DNA of 64,000 nucleotides from positions 1 to 64,000 of the forward strand of contig VDMD01000026.1 of the NCBI GenBank assembly GCA_007026445.1, written 5' to 3'. The DNA is from Schizophyllum amplum. Lineage: Eukaryota; Basidiomycota; Agaricomycetes; Agaricales; Schizophyllaceae. The notes beneath the pieces were generated by a model. That model worked only from the letters and a program-made list of their open reading frames with translations. It made no database searches and was not told the origin of the DNA. The translations under genes and the position numbers were made by a program. Shown here piece after piece: positions 55,520 to 64,000 of this stretch. Numbering within the stretch: position 1 is the stretch's first letter; the number at the start of each line of letters is the position of its first letter.

Positions 55520-57444
55520 ATGACTACTTCGCCCTCGGGCCTCGCGCAGGAGCTCGCCACCATGCAAGCGCTCAGCCACCTAGCAGACAAGATTGTGGGA
55601 CTACGACCGCTGTCCCCGGGTGAAGATCAGGAGAGCGCGTTCCTATCGCTGCAAGATATCCTTGGAGACCGCAGCAGGCTAGCTTTTTATGCACTCAAGA
55701 CTGAACCCCCTTCGGACTCGCTCGCGCATCACGGCGAGCTCGTACAGGTCATTGTAGTTTCTATGGGTATTTTCTCCTCCATTACGAATGTATCGCGACA
55801 CGAGTCGCGCTACTACAGCCTGCAGACACCACTGCGCGCGCTGTGGCCGCATATCATCAAGTGGGCTGCGCTCCTGCACCCGATCGACAACCACGTCATG
55901 CAGTACTTCATCCGGTCAGGCCGCAACGTCTCATCGGGGATTCTCCAGGCATACTTCATGATTGTCTCCGACAAAACCCACTCCAAATCCTTTCTTCGCG
56001 CGAACCCCGCAGTCGCCAAACAAGCTCTCGACCTTTGGATCCACTTTCCGAAGTGCATTAAGCCCGCGAGCTTGGATGGGTCGGTCTCCACCAACTCCAC
56101 TATCCAGATTGTCAGGCTGCTGCATAGCGCATTTGTCCATCGTGCTGGGCAGCCGACTGCCGAAGACCGCGCGCTCTTCGTCGAAGAACTCCTCCGTGTC
56201 GCTGGCTCGAAACGCGCGCTGTACCACGCCTTCGCTCAGCAGACCCACTTTCTCACAAGCCTTGACTTCCAGAGAGAGGTGCACCCGACCTTGGCGACGA
56301 TCTGGGACGATCATTACAACCTGCTCATCAACATGGTCGAGATGCCCGAACTCGCGCGTTCGAAAATCCCGGCTACAACGATTCACTCCGTCGTCTACGC
56401 AGCGAGCAAGTGCCTGACTCGGCGCGAGATGCACTACGGTGTCCTCCCCGCGCTCCGTTTCCTCAACTCCCTCCTTCGCATGGCGAAGAGCAATGCACCG
56501 CTCGCCCATGCCGTCGACGCGGGAGTATTCGACGTCTTCAGCGAAATGCGAGAAGGGCGCAAACCAGGCGACGATGACCACGTCAGGCTCTTTGCGCGCC
56601 TACTCTGCGCGGGAATGTACCACGCGCGCGTCGCCCGCGCGTTCGTCCGACGCCACCCCGACATCATACACGCCCCGGAACCAGGGTCTGCGCCTCTGAC
56701 CCCGCGAATGGCGCTCTGGAGGGATATTACGCGCGTCTTGAATGACGCCCGGGCGCTCTATTCGACTGCGTATCGACGCAAAAGGTGGCAAACGGTCATG
56801 GAGTGCCACAATCCGATGGTGAGTTTCCCGCCGTCCTCTTACCCGACTTTCGCTCACAGTTGCCTTGCATAGGGACCGCATAGCCGGCGCGTGCAGATAT
56901 GTCCGTGCGCAAACGCCTTCTACTGCTCTAGGAGCTGTCAGCGTATGCATCGGGCCACGCATCTCGACTCGTGCTGCAGCGCCGAGGGCCCTTGGGGACT
57001 GCACGGTGCGTTCTCTCCTCTCGATACAAGCGTCGGCGACAGACCCAGTTGTGTGTAGGGATCCTATCACTCGCAGACACGCTTTTCATCTGCATCGCCG
57101 TACGATCCTACATCGATTGCAACGCAGCGACCGTTGAGCGCGAATTATCCTCTTTACGCATCAAGCAGCCCCCCAAATGCCCGCAGCTCGTCAAGCAGGC
57201 CGTAGTTCGTGTGGATATTACGGATGTCCTGCCTGACGCCCGACACGAGGTGGACGTACGCACGACGTATTTCCCCGATGCACCACCGAACGCGTCCGCG
57301 TCCGTGGTGGTCGAGGTGGTGTTGCGGGCAGGGAAGACGTCGGCGACGCGCGTTCTGCCTTTCACGATCCGTCGGGATGAGTTGAAGGCCGCCGGGACGG
57401 CGATTTCCAGATCTTCAAAACCTGCAAGATCTTCAGCACGATAA
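55520..57444 (+). CDS. MYND-type zinc-finger protein
   Basis: Three exons, 55520-56818, 56873-57005 and 57059-57444, 605 aa in frame. I chose the ATG at 55,520 (MTTSPSGLAQEL); an upstream in-frame stretch lacks an ATG. Residues 1-430 are helical with no recognised domain, as usual in the large MYND families of Agaricomycetes. The finger begins at MECHNPM at the end of exon 1 and continues in exon 2 as RRVQICPCANAFYCSRSCQ, then H-x3-HLDSCC. The expected second cysteine after CHNP is missing in this splice model. A 170-residue C-terminal region follows. MYND fingers bind zinc and mediate protein contacts; partner and process are unknown. It lies outside the duplicated NLR modules and is single in the window. 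Confidence 0.82.
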
Positions 57445-57449
57445 TGGTT

Positions 57450-58225
57450 TTATCGAGGCTGCGACAAATCTACTATATCGTACCGTACAGCAGAAATAAC
57501 AACCGAGCGCGATTCAGTGTCCGACACCTGGCTATACCTCGGTATTGCCTTCAGCTCACCTCCAAGCTCGCCTCCCCCGGCGCACCTCCTAGCTGCCTTA
57601 CAACTATGTACTGTACCGTCCCCCCGCCACATCCTGGTCGCTCACAGCCCGCGACTCCCCTTACCCTGCGATACGCCACAATATCAAGAATCGGCTACCT
57701 TCCCGCCGCGCCGCCCCTGCACCACCTCCTCTCCCTCCTCGGCCGCGCTTCGGGCTTGACAAGGCGATCCTATTCAGCAGCGCCGTTCTATGCCGGTGCC
57801 GCCGTATAGCCACAGAAGGTAGCCCGCTTGTCTTCGAGCTCAACGCGGCGCTGTCCGAGGTGACGCGCCTGGACCTCTCGCCGCGCTTCCCAATCGTGGA
57901 CTCGCATCACAATCTGGTCGGAAAATCATCTATTGGGATCGTCCGCTGACTGAGGGATGGGCGGCGATGCGGCAGTGCGGCAGCGAAGGGACGGCTGACC
58001 GAAGGGGACTTGGCGCGGACCAATGCTCCACCGTGACGGATACGGCGTGCAGATCGTCGACGGGCCCGGAAAATCGTGGATTTACTGCTACAACGAACAT
58101 CAGATCGTGCGGGCGCTGCTTCCCGCAGTGGGATCCCCCGACTGAGGAGGAAACCAGAATTACATTGTTATGAATAAATTCGCGCTGTCAGATGCAATTA
58201 TGTACAGCCCATGCCACGAAGTCAA
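57450..58225. other. Intergenic region with possible gene remnant
   Basis: An open stretch at about 57,825-57,945 reads FELNAALSEVTRLDL and FPIVDSHHNLVG and then stops. It has no partner exon that I can find. The remaining sequence shows nothing clear. Confidence 0.3.
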
Positions 58226-58228
58226 TCT

Positions 58229-58291
58229 CTACTGCTTCAGCGCCCTCAGCTACTGCTTCAGCGCCTCCAGCTACTGCTTCAGCGCCTTCAA
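58229..58291 (-). repeat. Three 21-bp units spanning the stop codon of DJ-1 gene b
   Basis: Units ctactgcttcagcgcc(c/t)(t/c)ca(g/a) at 58,229, 58,250 and 58,271. Each reads ALKQ-stop in the coding direction; the first stop met by the ribosome is at 58,273-58,271. Confidence 0.9.
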
Positions 58292-59439
58292 CAACGCCTC
58301 CCCAAGCGGCTTCCCCGACGCCGGGTTCTGGCCCGTAATCAACCGCCCATCAACAACCACCTTCGCCTCAAACGGCCCCGCGTTCTCGAACTTCGCCCCG
58401 AGCTCCCGGAGCTTGTGCTCCGGCTGGAACGGGATCGCGTCCGTCTTCTGGAGCTGCGTCTCCTCGGTGTAGGTGAGGCAGGTCGCGGCGCGGTCCTTGA
58501 AGATGGAGGCGCCCTGCGCGCCGGTGACGGGATCAGGCGCGTCGGTGACGCCGACGAGGGCGGCGGGGCCGTGGCAGACGGCGGAGACGATCTTGTTGGA
58601 GCGCCAGAACTGGGCGAGAGAAGAATCAGCACGCTGGGGCGTATTGAGAAGGGGGGGAAGGGGGGGAGGTGAGGGACAAGGATAATCCGAATCGCAATGC
58701 GGAGGTTGGAAAATTTTAAACAAGGGAAGTAGTAGCAGGCAAGGCGGCTCCGTACTGTATGGGGGCCGTACTGTACGGGGGAAGCTAATAAATACGCAAC
58801 AATAGTACGCACCGCGTTCGCCAACTTCACGTTCACCGGGTCCGTTGCGAGGTCGATCACGGGTCCGTGGCCGCCGACGTAGAAGATGGCCGCGTAGTCG
58901 GCGGCGTCGACGTCCGAGAGTTTCTTCGCAGAGGCGAGCTTCTGCTTGACAATCTCGTCCGCGAGGAACTTCTGGCTTTCCTCGTCTTTGAAGAGCTGGA
59001 AGTGGACATCGTTAGGACACGGAAGTGGACATCGTTAGGACACGGAAGTGGACATCATTAGGACACGGAAGTGGACGTCGTTAGGACGCGGGTCTGCTGC
59101 ATGCATGGCTGATTCAAGTTGAACGGGAATTTAAGACGAACCTCGACGCTGGCCGGGTCGACGGGCGGGTTCGGGCCCAGAGGCGCCGCAAAGTCGATCT
59201 CATAGAGCGGGGCGAGGATGTAGTAGGGGTGCGCGGCCTCAGGAAGGTACCAACCCTGGAAAGAGCAGTCAGCGAGCCCATCGGGGTAGCGCAGCGACCC
59301 GTCGAGGGTAGCGGAGCGACCCGTCGAGGGTAGCGCAGCGACCCATCGCGGGTAGCGCACGTAGCAGTGTCAGACGTACGCTCTCAGAGCCAGTGAGCGT
59401 CTTCGTGACCGACGTGTAGACGAACAGAATCTTGGACAT
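58271..59439 (-). CDS. DJ-1/PfpI-family protein, Hsp31/glyoxalase III-like, copy b
   Basis: Four exons: 59439-59380, 59255-59142, 58995-58813 and 58609-58271, 231 aa, the normal size for fungal Hsp31-like proteins. Starts MSKILFVYTSVTKTLTG; motifs HPYYILAPLYEID, FYVGGHGPVIDLA and the catalytic elbow SAVCHGPAALVG are intact. Expected role is glutathione-independent methylglyoxal detoxification or a stress chaperone in the cytosol; the sequence alone cannot separate these. The promoter keeps a TATA-like GTATTTAAA (near 59,550, minus strand), CCAAT boxes and a strong palindrome at 59,659-59,682. Intron 2 contains four 23-bp copies of its 3' end. It is the intact sister of the transposon-disrupted copy a, and probably the working copy. 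Confidence 0.92.
58998..59089 (-). repeat. Four 23-bp copies of branch point and 3' splice region in DJ-1 gene b intron 2
   Basis: Units at 58,998, 59,021, 59,044 and 59,067. In the coding direction each reads about GTGTCCTAACGATGTCCACTTCC, containing the CTAAC branch point; only the last is followed by the acceptor AG (58,997-58,996). Confidence 0.93.
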
Positions 59440-59539
59440 CGTTGCGGATGGGTGAGTTTTCGATGTCGAGGGGGTTAGATGTTGAACGACGAGGGGGAGG
59501 TGTCAAGAACAGTAGAACGAAGAAGATGCTGGACGGGAG

Positions 59540-59740
59540 GTGGGTTTAAATACGGTGGCGAGCGAGAAAGAAACGCTTGACGACAACAGCAGAGTGAGTC
59601 ATTGGCACTCTGTACTTTATGGCGCACCCAGTTTCGGCTCGTTCATTGGTTGGCCATACCGATTCGGGGGCTCCCGAATCGGATTAGACAGCCAATGAAC
59701 GAGCCACGATCTGGCATTCGCCCGAATCGGGATGAGAGAG
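59540..59740. promoter_or_regulatory. Divergent DJ-1 gene b / P4 promoter with palindromic motif
   Basis: CCGATTCGGG at 59,659-59,668 and CCCGAATCGG at 59,673-59,682 form a 10-bp inverted repeat with a 4-bp spacer; a further CCCGAATCGGG lies at 59,721-59,731. CGG triplets in palindromes are typical of fungal zinc-cluster regulators. CCAAT boxes flank it (59,644-59,650 reversed; 59,691-59,695). The same but worn arrangement is seen upstream of copy a (37,060-37,145). Confidence 0.6.
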
Positions 59741-59889
59741 TCGATAGTTGAGCGTGCCACTGCGCTACGGCATCACACATGCAAACGGAGAGTAGCAGCG
59801 GCTAGCAGTCGCCGGAGTCACCGAGCATGGTGATGGCGGTCCGAGAGAAAACCGAACATGTCCTTTATTTGTCGCTGTTATTGAAGCGA

Positions 59890-62560
59890 CGTTTGCTCCG
59901 TTTGGCAAGTCCCATTGTTCTCACTTGACTTGGTCTGAACTATCGAGCACCTTCATCTCAGAATGCACCACATCTAGGCTTATCTTGCCTCCCGCACACA
60001 CTCTGCAATTGTCCTGAATGATATTGGCGGCGGCAGTCGCGATGGAAGCGAGATGGGCCTTGCCTCGGTCGACGAAGGCGGTGGCTAGAGAAGCGTCACA
60101 TTCTGGAGGAGCGCAAGAGCAACAATGCGTTGTCGAGCACACAAGGGAAGCATCGAGTATGTACCGCGACGGAACCGAAAAGGGAGGCGCCGCGTCTGCG
60201 GTTTTGTGGAGGACACGGCGAGAATAGGTACAGCTTCGAGAATAGGTGCGTACAAGTATCAGTCGCGCCTCAGTTCGTAGGAGCTGACGTTCGTTCTACA
60301 GAGCGTTAGACACTTCCTATACGAACGGAGGAAGAACATCACTGCGCAGTGTCTGAAGTATCGAGCGCGGCTCGTCGCGTGCAATGGCGGCGGTGTCACT
60401 GCGTTCACCTCCAACATCGCCCCCACATCCACGATCAACGTCGCCCCTGCGCGCACAGTCAACGTCGTCCGCTCTTTCTCATCCCGTGAGACTCCGGCGT
60501 CACCACTGAGGTCATCGCCTGGGCCTCGTCATCATCTTCAACTGCCATCCGAATCGCCAGAGCGGTCGCTGCCGCGTCCTTCACGGCAGTCTCCTTCACG
60601 GCAGTCGCCTCCTCGGCCTATTCGCAGTCTTCACTTGTCCTATTGATGGCGCCATCATGTTCTTTGCCGCGTCTCCTGCATGGCGGGGATATCCGCGCGT
60701 CCCGCACGGCGAGGGGGCCGACAATTGCGTCTTCCGCACAACAAGGATGATCGACGCCTTTATTCCAACGTCGGGCGACGTCAATATCCCGTCGGGCGAC
60801 ATCACCTGCCATCCCACCGGACGTTGCGAGCCTTGGGGACGGTGTTTCTAGTCCGCTGAGTGACCTTGATAGTCCTCCGGCAGTCGACTCCAGCATTCCG
60901 CCATCGTTCGATCCCCGTATTCCAGCGCTCTTCGACCTTCGTATCCACGGCATATCCGCGCCTTCAACTTCCGATCCAAGATTCGACCCCCGTATCCTAG
61001 CGCCTTTTAACTCCAGCATCCCGCCTTTGTGCTACGTCTACTCCAGCATACCGCCGGCAGTTACTTCAATGTCGCCGCGCCCTTCGATGTCGATATCCCA
61101 GCGCTCTTTCGACCTCCATCTCCCAACGCTCTTCGACGTCCATGTTCCAGCGCTCCTTCGACGTCCGTATCCCAGCGATCTTTCGACCTCCGTATGATCA
61201 GGCCTCTTCGACATCAGGATTCGAGCGCATCATCTGTCATCGGAGCTTTGTCGCCTTCGGGATTGAGGGCCAGGTCGACGATGCGAGGGTTGCTCGAGGA
61301 GAACGTTCGCGAGTCGAGCTGATGACGCGAGGGAATTTCGACGAAGCGAGGCAGTCAGGCGATGCGAGGGCTATTCGGCGATGCGAGGGCCATTCGGCGA
61401 TGCGAACAGAAATATCGCGCGGCCAGCTCGGCGATGCGAAAGCGGTTCGACGATACCAGGCCAGTTCGATGATACGAGGTTAGTCCGACGATACGAGGGC
61501 TATTCAACGACGCGAGGCCTGTCCGACGATCCGAGGACAGTATATGTCGGTGCGACTTCAGCTCGACGATGCAACGAGGACCGTGTGGCCGAGGAAGAAC
61601 ATCGTGCGGCCAGTTCGGCGATGCGAGGAGGCGTGTTGCGCGCTCGAGGAGGAACACGCGGTGCAGTCAAGGAGGACCTTCGCGCGGCTGAGCACGGACT
61701 CGTCCCGTGCTTTGTGAGCCATACTTGAGCTGCTTCTGGCGTGCGCAGGCGGCGAGCGTCCCGCGTATGGACGACGATTGCCTCGCATCGAACGACGAAC
61801 TGAGCATCGACTGCCGAGCATCGGACGACGACCATCCGGTATATGGACGGCGGGCGCAGCTCACCGCGCCCCTATCGTTACACGTCGGTGAGCGGTCTTT
61901 TCCTCAAAGCGTGTGCTACTTTTTGGCTGACGTTCTCTCCTCAAGGGTCGTGTCTTGACTGAGCATCATGCGAGCGAATCCTGACAGCGCGCAAGCGTCT
62001 CTTGACCGAGCGCCGAGCGCGCGTTTCTCGACCGAAAGTCCAGCGAGGCTCTCTTGACCGAGCGTCGGGCGGGAGTCTTTTGACCAAGAGTATCCTGATC
62101 GGGCGTCGAGCGAGCGTTCTGGGCATGGGCAGCATAGCGCGTACTGGAGTCTGAAGATGGCGGAGAGGAGTTGGTTTGAAGCAGACAATGCAGTCGGATA
62201 GGTCATCACACCCCGCGCAGACAAGTGGTCGGACTCCGCAGGTGCGTGATCGTGCACTTTCATGCGCGTTCTTCCTGCTGATGACGTTTGCGCAGGCTCG
62301 TCCGTTGTAATTGACTGTTACACAGCAAGCGTAAGCCGCATATCAAGCACCTACCACATCTCATTCTCGATCAACTCTCGTATATCCTTGACCGCTCGAC
62401 CTGCAATCCTCGAACGAAGATCACATTCAAGTCCTCATGCATCGCCTTCCTTCTTGCACCCTCAACAACCAGAACGTCCCCTCATATTCACTCCAACTCA
62501 ACTTATCTTCAAAACACGCGAGAACTGACCTTGAGGGCGGCAACTACGTGAAGTACACGC
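59890..62560 (+). pseudogene. P-family gene copy P4, divergent to DJ-1 gene b, convergent to NLR3
   Basis: Begins with the conserved segment shared with 50,155-50,330, then an intron GTGCGTACAAG...GAGCTGACGTTCGTTCTACAG (about 60,245-60,299). Next come Pro/Ser-rich stretches, ttcgac-rich repeats (60,900-61,200), the cgatgcgagggc array (61,260-61,560), the tcggtgagcg...ttggctgacg intron-like segment (61,890-61,940), a GTGCGTGATCG...TTGCGCAG intron (62,240-62,297) and HIQVLMHRLPS (about 62,430). Order matches P3 plus the 5' part of P6. No domain is recognised, and I could not assemble one open protein. Confidence 0.4.
61260..61665 (+). repeat. cgatgcgagggctattcg array in P4
   Basis: About 15 degenerate units of 18-22 bp on the plus strand, of the same family as 38.4 kb and 40.9-41.2 kb. 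Confidence 0.7.
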
Positions 62561-62689
62561 ACCGGTGTTGCAGTCACGTGACGAGTCAAGTTTGTCGCGC
62601 CGACAGATGCCATTATACAACGTCATATAAGTACTGTCGGACACTGCAGATGGCTCTTGGATGGCTCTGATGCTCCCTACATTAGTACG

Positions 62690-62965
62690 CGTCCGTATCA
62701 CATAGGGCGAGCATGCGATCGCTTGTCAAAGCGACAGAGGAGAGTCGACGTTGCGTTGCCGGCCGTGTTACATCGTATACATCGTGCGCCATAATCCTGT
62801 CGGTCCTCTACCTGAGTCTTCCCTGTGTGCGACACGTCTCGTCCATCACGCGGCCTACTCGCTCAGCTCCTGCCCTGATAAAGTACGTGCTGTCCGTTCC
62901 ATCTTGCTATCCGACACCCATCCTGCATCGCTGTGAGTAGATGACGACGGGCGATATCACAGTGT
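62690..62965 (+). repeat. NLR-tail block, copy 3 (partial)
   Basis: Contains the segment gttgccggccgtgttac and cggcctactcgctcagctcctgccc, matching blocks at about 43,640-43,920 and 10,580-10,880 (reversed). Located just downstream of the NLR3 stop, as in the other copies. Confidence 0.5.
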
Positions 62966-63015
62966 TGACTTGCCCACCATTCTCTTGTTCTTCGACCCTG
63001 GGTCCGCGGTGTGTC

Positions 63016-64000
63016 TCACTTCGGATGTCGTAGGAGAGCAATCACTTGCTCCAGGTCATTGCGCTCCCAGAAGTACAATACAGAACTCAGCTTGTCTTCC
63101 GCAAAGGCGAGCGGTGACTTGCCACATTGGTCGTGTGCGTCTCGGTCTGCGCCCGCTGTGAGGAGCAGACGAACCATGGATTCCTCGCCTTTTGTAGCGG
63201 CATGGTGTAGCGGAGTTTGTCGAAAACAATCGCAAACATTCAAATCAGCCCCCGCGACGAGAAGTAGATTAATGATGTCTTCCCTGCCATTAGTGACGGC
63301 GATGTGTAGCGGAGTACGACCATCAGCTTCACGGGTATTCACGTCAGCCCCTGCATTGAGCAAGAGGCGAATGACGTCCTGAAGAACTTCGGCACTGATG
63401 GCATGGTGCAAAGGGGACTTGCCGCTGTCGTCAGAGGTGTTCACGTTCGCGCCAGTCTGTAAAAAAAGGTGAATGATTTTGTCGATTTGGTCCTCAGCCG
63501 AAGAGCAGAGCCGAGATAAAGCAGTCCTGCCAGCGCCGTCACGAAGTTCGAGGTCTGCGCCTGCATTGAGCAGCAGGCGAGTAACGTCTCCGTTGCCATG
63601 AACAGCGGCCAGGTAGAGCGGAGTCCAGCCATCAGCGTCGTGGACATCGACGTCTGCGCCTGCGGCGAGCAGCAGACGAACCGACGACTGTCCAGAACGG
63701 CCTGCGGCAAGGTGTAGCGGTGTGCGACCACCAGCGTCGTGGACGTTGACGTCTACGCCCGCTTCAAGCAGAAGACAAACGGACGATGCTCCTTTCCAAT
63801 CGTCTACGGCGAGTCTGGTGTAGCGGAGTCCGACCATCAGCGTCGTGGACATCGACGTCTGCGCCTGCGTTGAGTAGAAGACGCAAGGACGGCACTCCTC
63901 TCCAATGCCCTGCGGCGAGGTGTAGCGGAGTCCGACCATGAGCGTCGGAAACGTTGAGAGCTGCACCGGAAAGAAGGAGCAGACGAGTCACGTCCTCGTT
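63016..64000 (-). CDS. Ankyrin-repeat C terminus of a third NLR-like gene (NLR3), runs off the right edge, frameshifted
   Basis: The minus strand encodes at least eight ankyrin repeats (for example GRTPLHLAAGRSGQSSVRLLL and ADVNTREADGRTPLHIAV) ending WERNDLEQVIALLRHP-stop at 63,016. The last part closely follows NLR1 and NLR2 (CGKSPL, LYFWER), but the acidic Glu-rich tail is absent. At about 63,813 four extra bases relative to the repeat pattern (cacc-agac-tcgcc) change the frame between TPLH and LAVDDWKG, so the upstream repeats are in another frame. The N-terminal Goodbye and NACHT parts, if present, lie beyond 64,000. Its place next to a tail block and a convergent P copy makes it the NLR of segment III. 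Confidence 0.72.

Noticed and set aside
1..64000. tRNA or rRNA genes, LTR retrotransposons
   Set aside because: I looked for tRNA B-box-like text, rRNA cores and long direct terminal repeats with reverse-transcriptase motifs and found none by eye; a tRNAscan or RepeatMasker run would settle this.

Overview
The window looks like GC-rich nuclear DNA of a wood- or litter-decaying basidiomycete (Agaricomycetes). This is inferred from genes cut by many short GT-AG introns (about 50-60 bp, with CTRAC branch points), Goodbye-NACHT-ankyrin STAND (NLR-like) proteins, a fungal MYND-finger protein, a secreted LPMO-like protein and a yeast-type amino acid permease. I saw no bacterial operons, rRNA, tRNA, CRISPR array or reverse transcriptase.

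Layout. 0-2 kb: 5' end of a metacaspase-like gene (-) and an LPMO-like secreted protein (-). 2-6.2 kb: no certain gene, one gene-family remnant. 6.3-10.6 kb: intact NLR1 (+). 10.6-13.7 kb: a block shared downstream of all NLR copies plus family member P1 (-). 13.9-23.0 kb: amino acid permease A (-), with about 1.7 kb of exons spread over 9.1 kb because nearly every intron is swollen by tandem repeats. 23.5-26.4 kb: a chain of unrelated minisatellites. 26.4-29.4 kb: decayed gene-family sequence. 29.7-33.0 kb: permease B (+), 15 exons, intact. 33.7-35.0 kb: DJ-1/Hsp31-like gene a (-), cut off from its promoter by two DNA transposons (34.99-36.90 kb). 37.2-42.4 kb: P-family copies P2 and P3 (+) full of minisatellites. 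44.0-47.9 kb: NLR2 (-) with a frameshift. 48.4-49.6 kb: a Goodbye-domain pseudogene. 50.1-51.2 kb: a P-family 5' fragment. 52.0-54.7 kb: a membrane-protein gene split by a 2-kb TIR element. 55.5-57.4 kb: MYND-finger protein (+). 58.3-59.4 kb: DJ-1/Hsp31-like gene b (-). 59.9-62.6 kb: P4 (+). 63.0-64.0 kb: 3' end of a third ankyrin/NLR gene (-), running off the edge.

The key to the layout is a repeated gene order. Read in one direction it is permease, DJ-1 (reverse), P family (forward), NLR (reverse). Segment II (29.7-48 kb) has all four, segment III (58.3-64 kb) has DJ-1, P and NLR, and segment I (6.4-23 kb, inverted) has permease, P and NLR. DJ-1 and P are divergent and share a promoter region; P and NLR converge. 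The copies then decayed in different ways: transposon insertions at 5' ends, single-base frameshifts, and tandem amplification of short segments (mostly 18-25 bp, very often 21 bp) in introns, 3' ends and former exons.

The most unusual signal is that the amplified intron segments repeatedly contain the branch point and 3' splice region (CTAAC/CTGAC plus pyrimidines). This is seen in both DJ-1 genes and both permeases. Exon coordinates were worked out by eye from splice signals and comparison between paralogues; all family names come from motif recognition, not from a database search.
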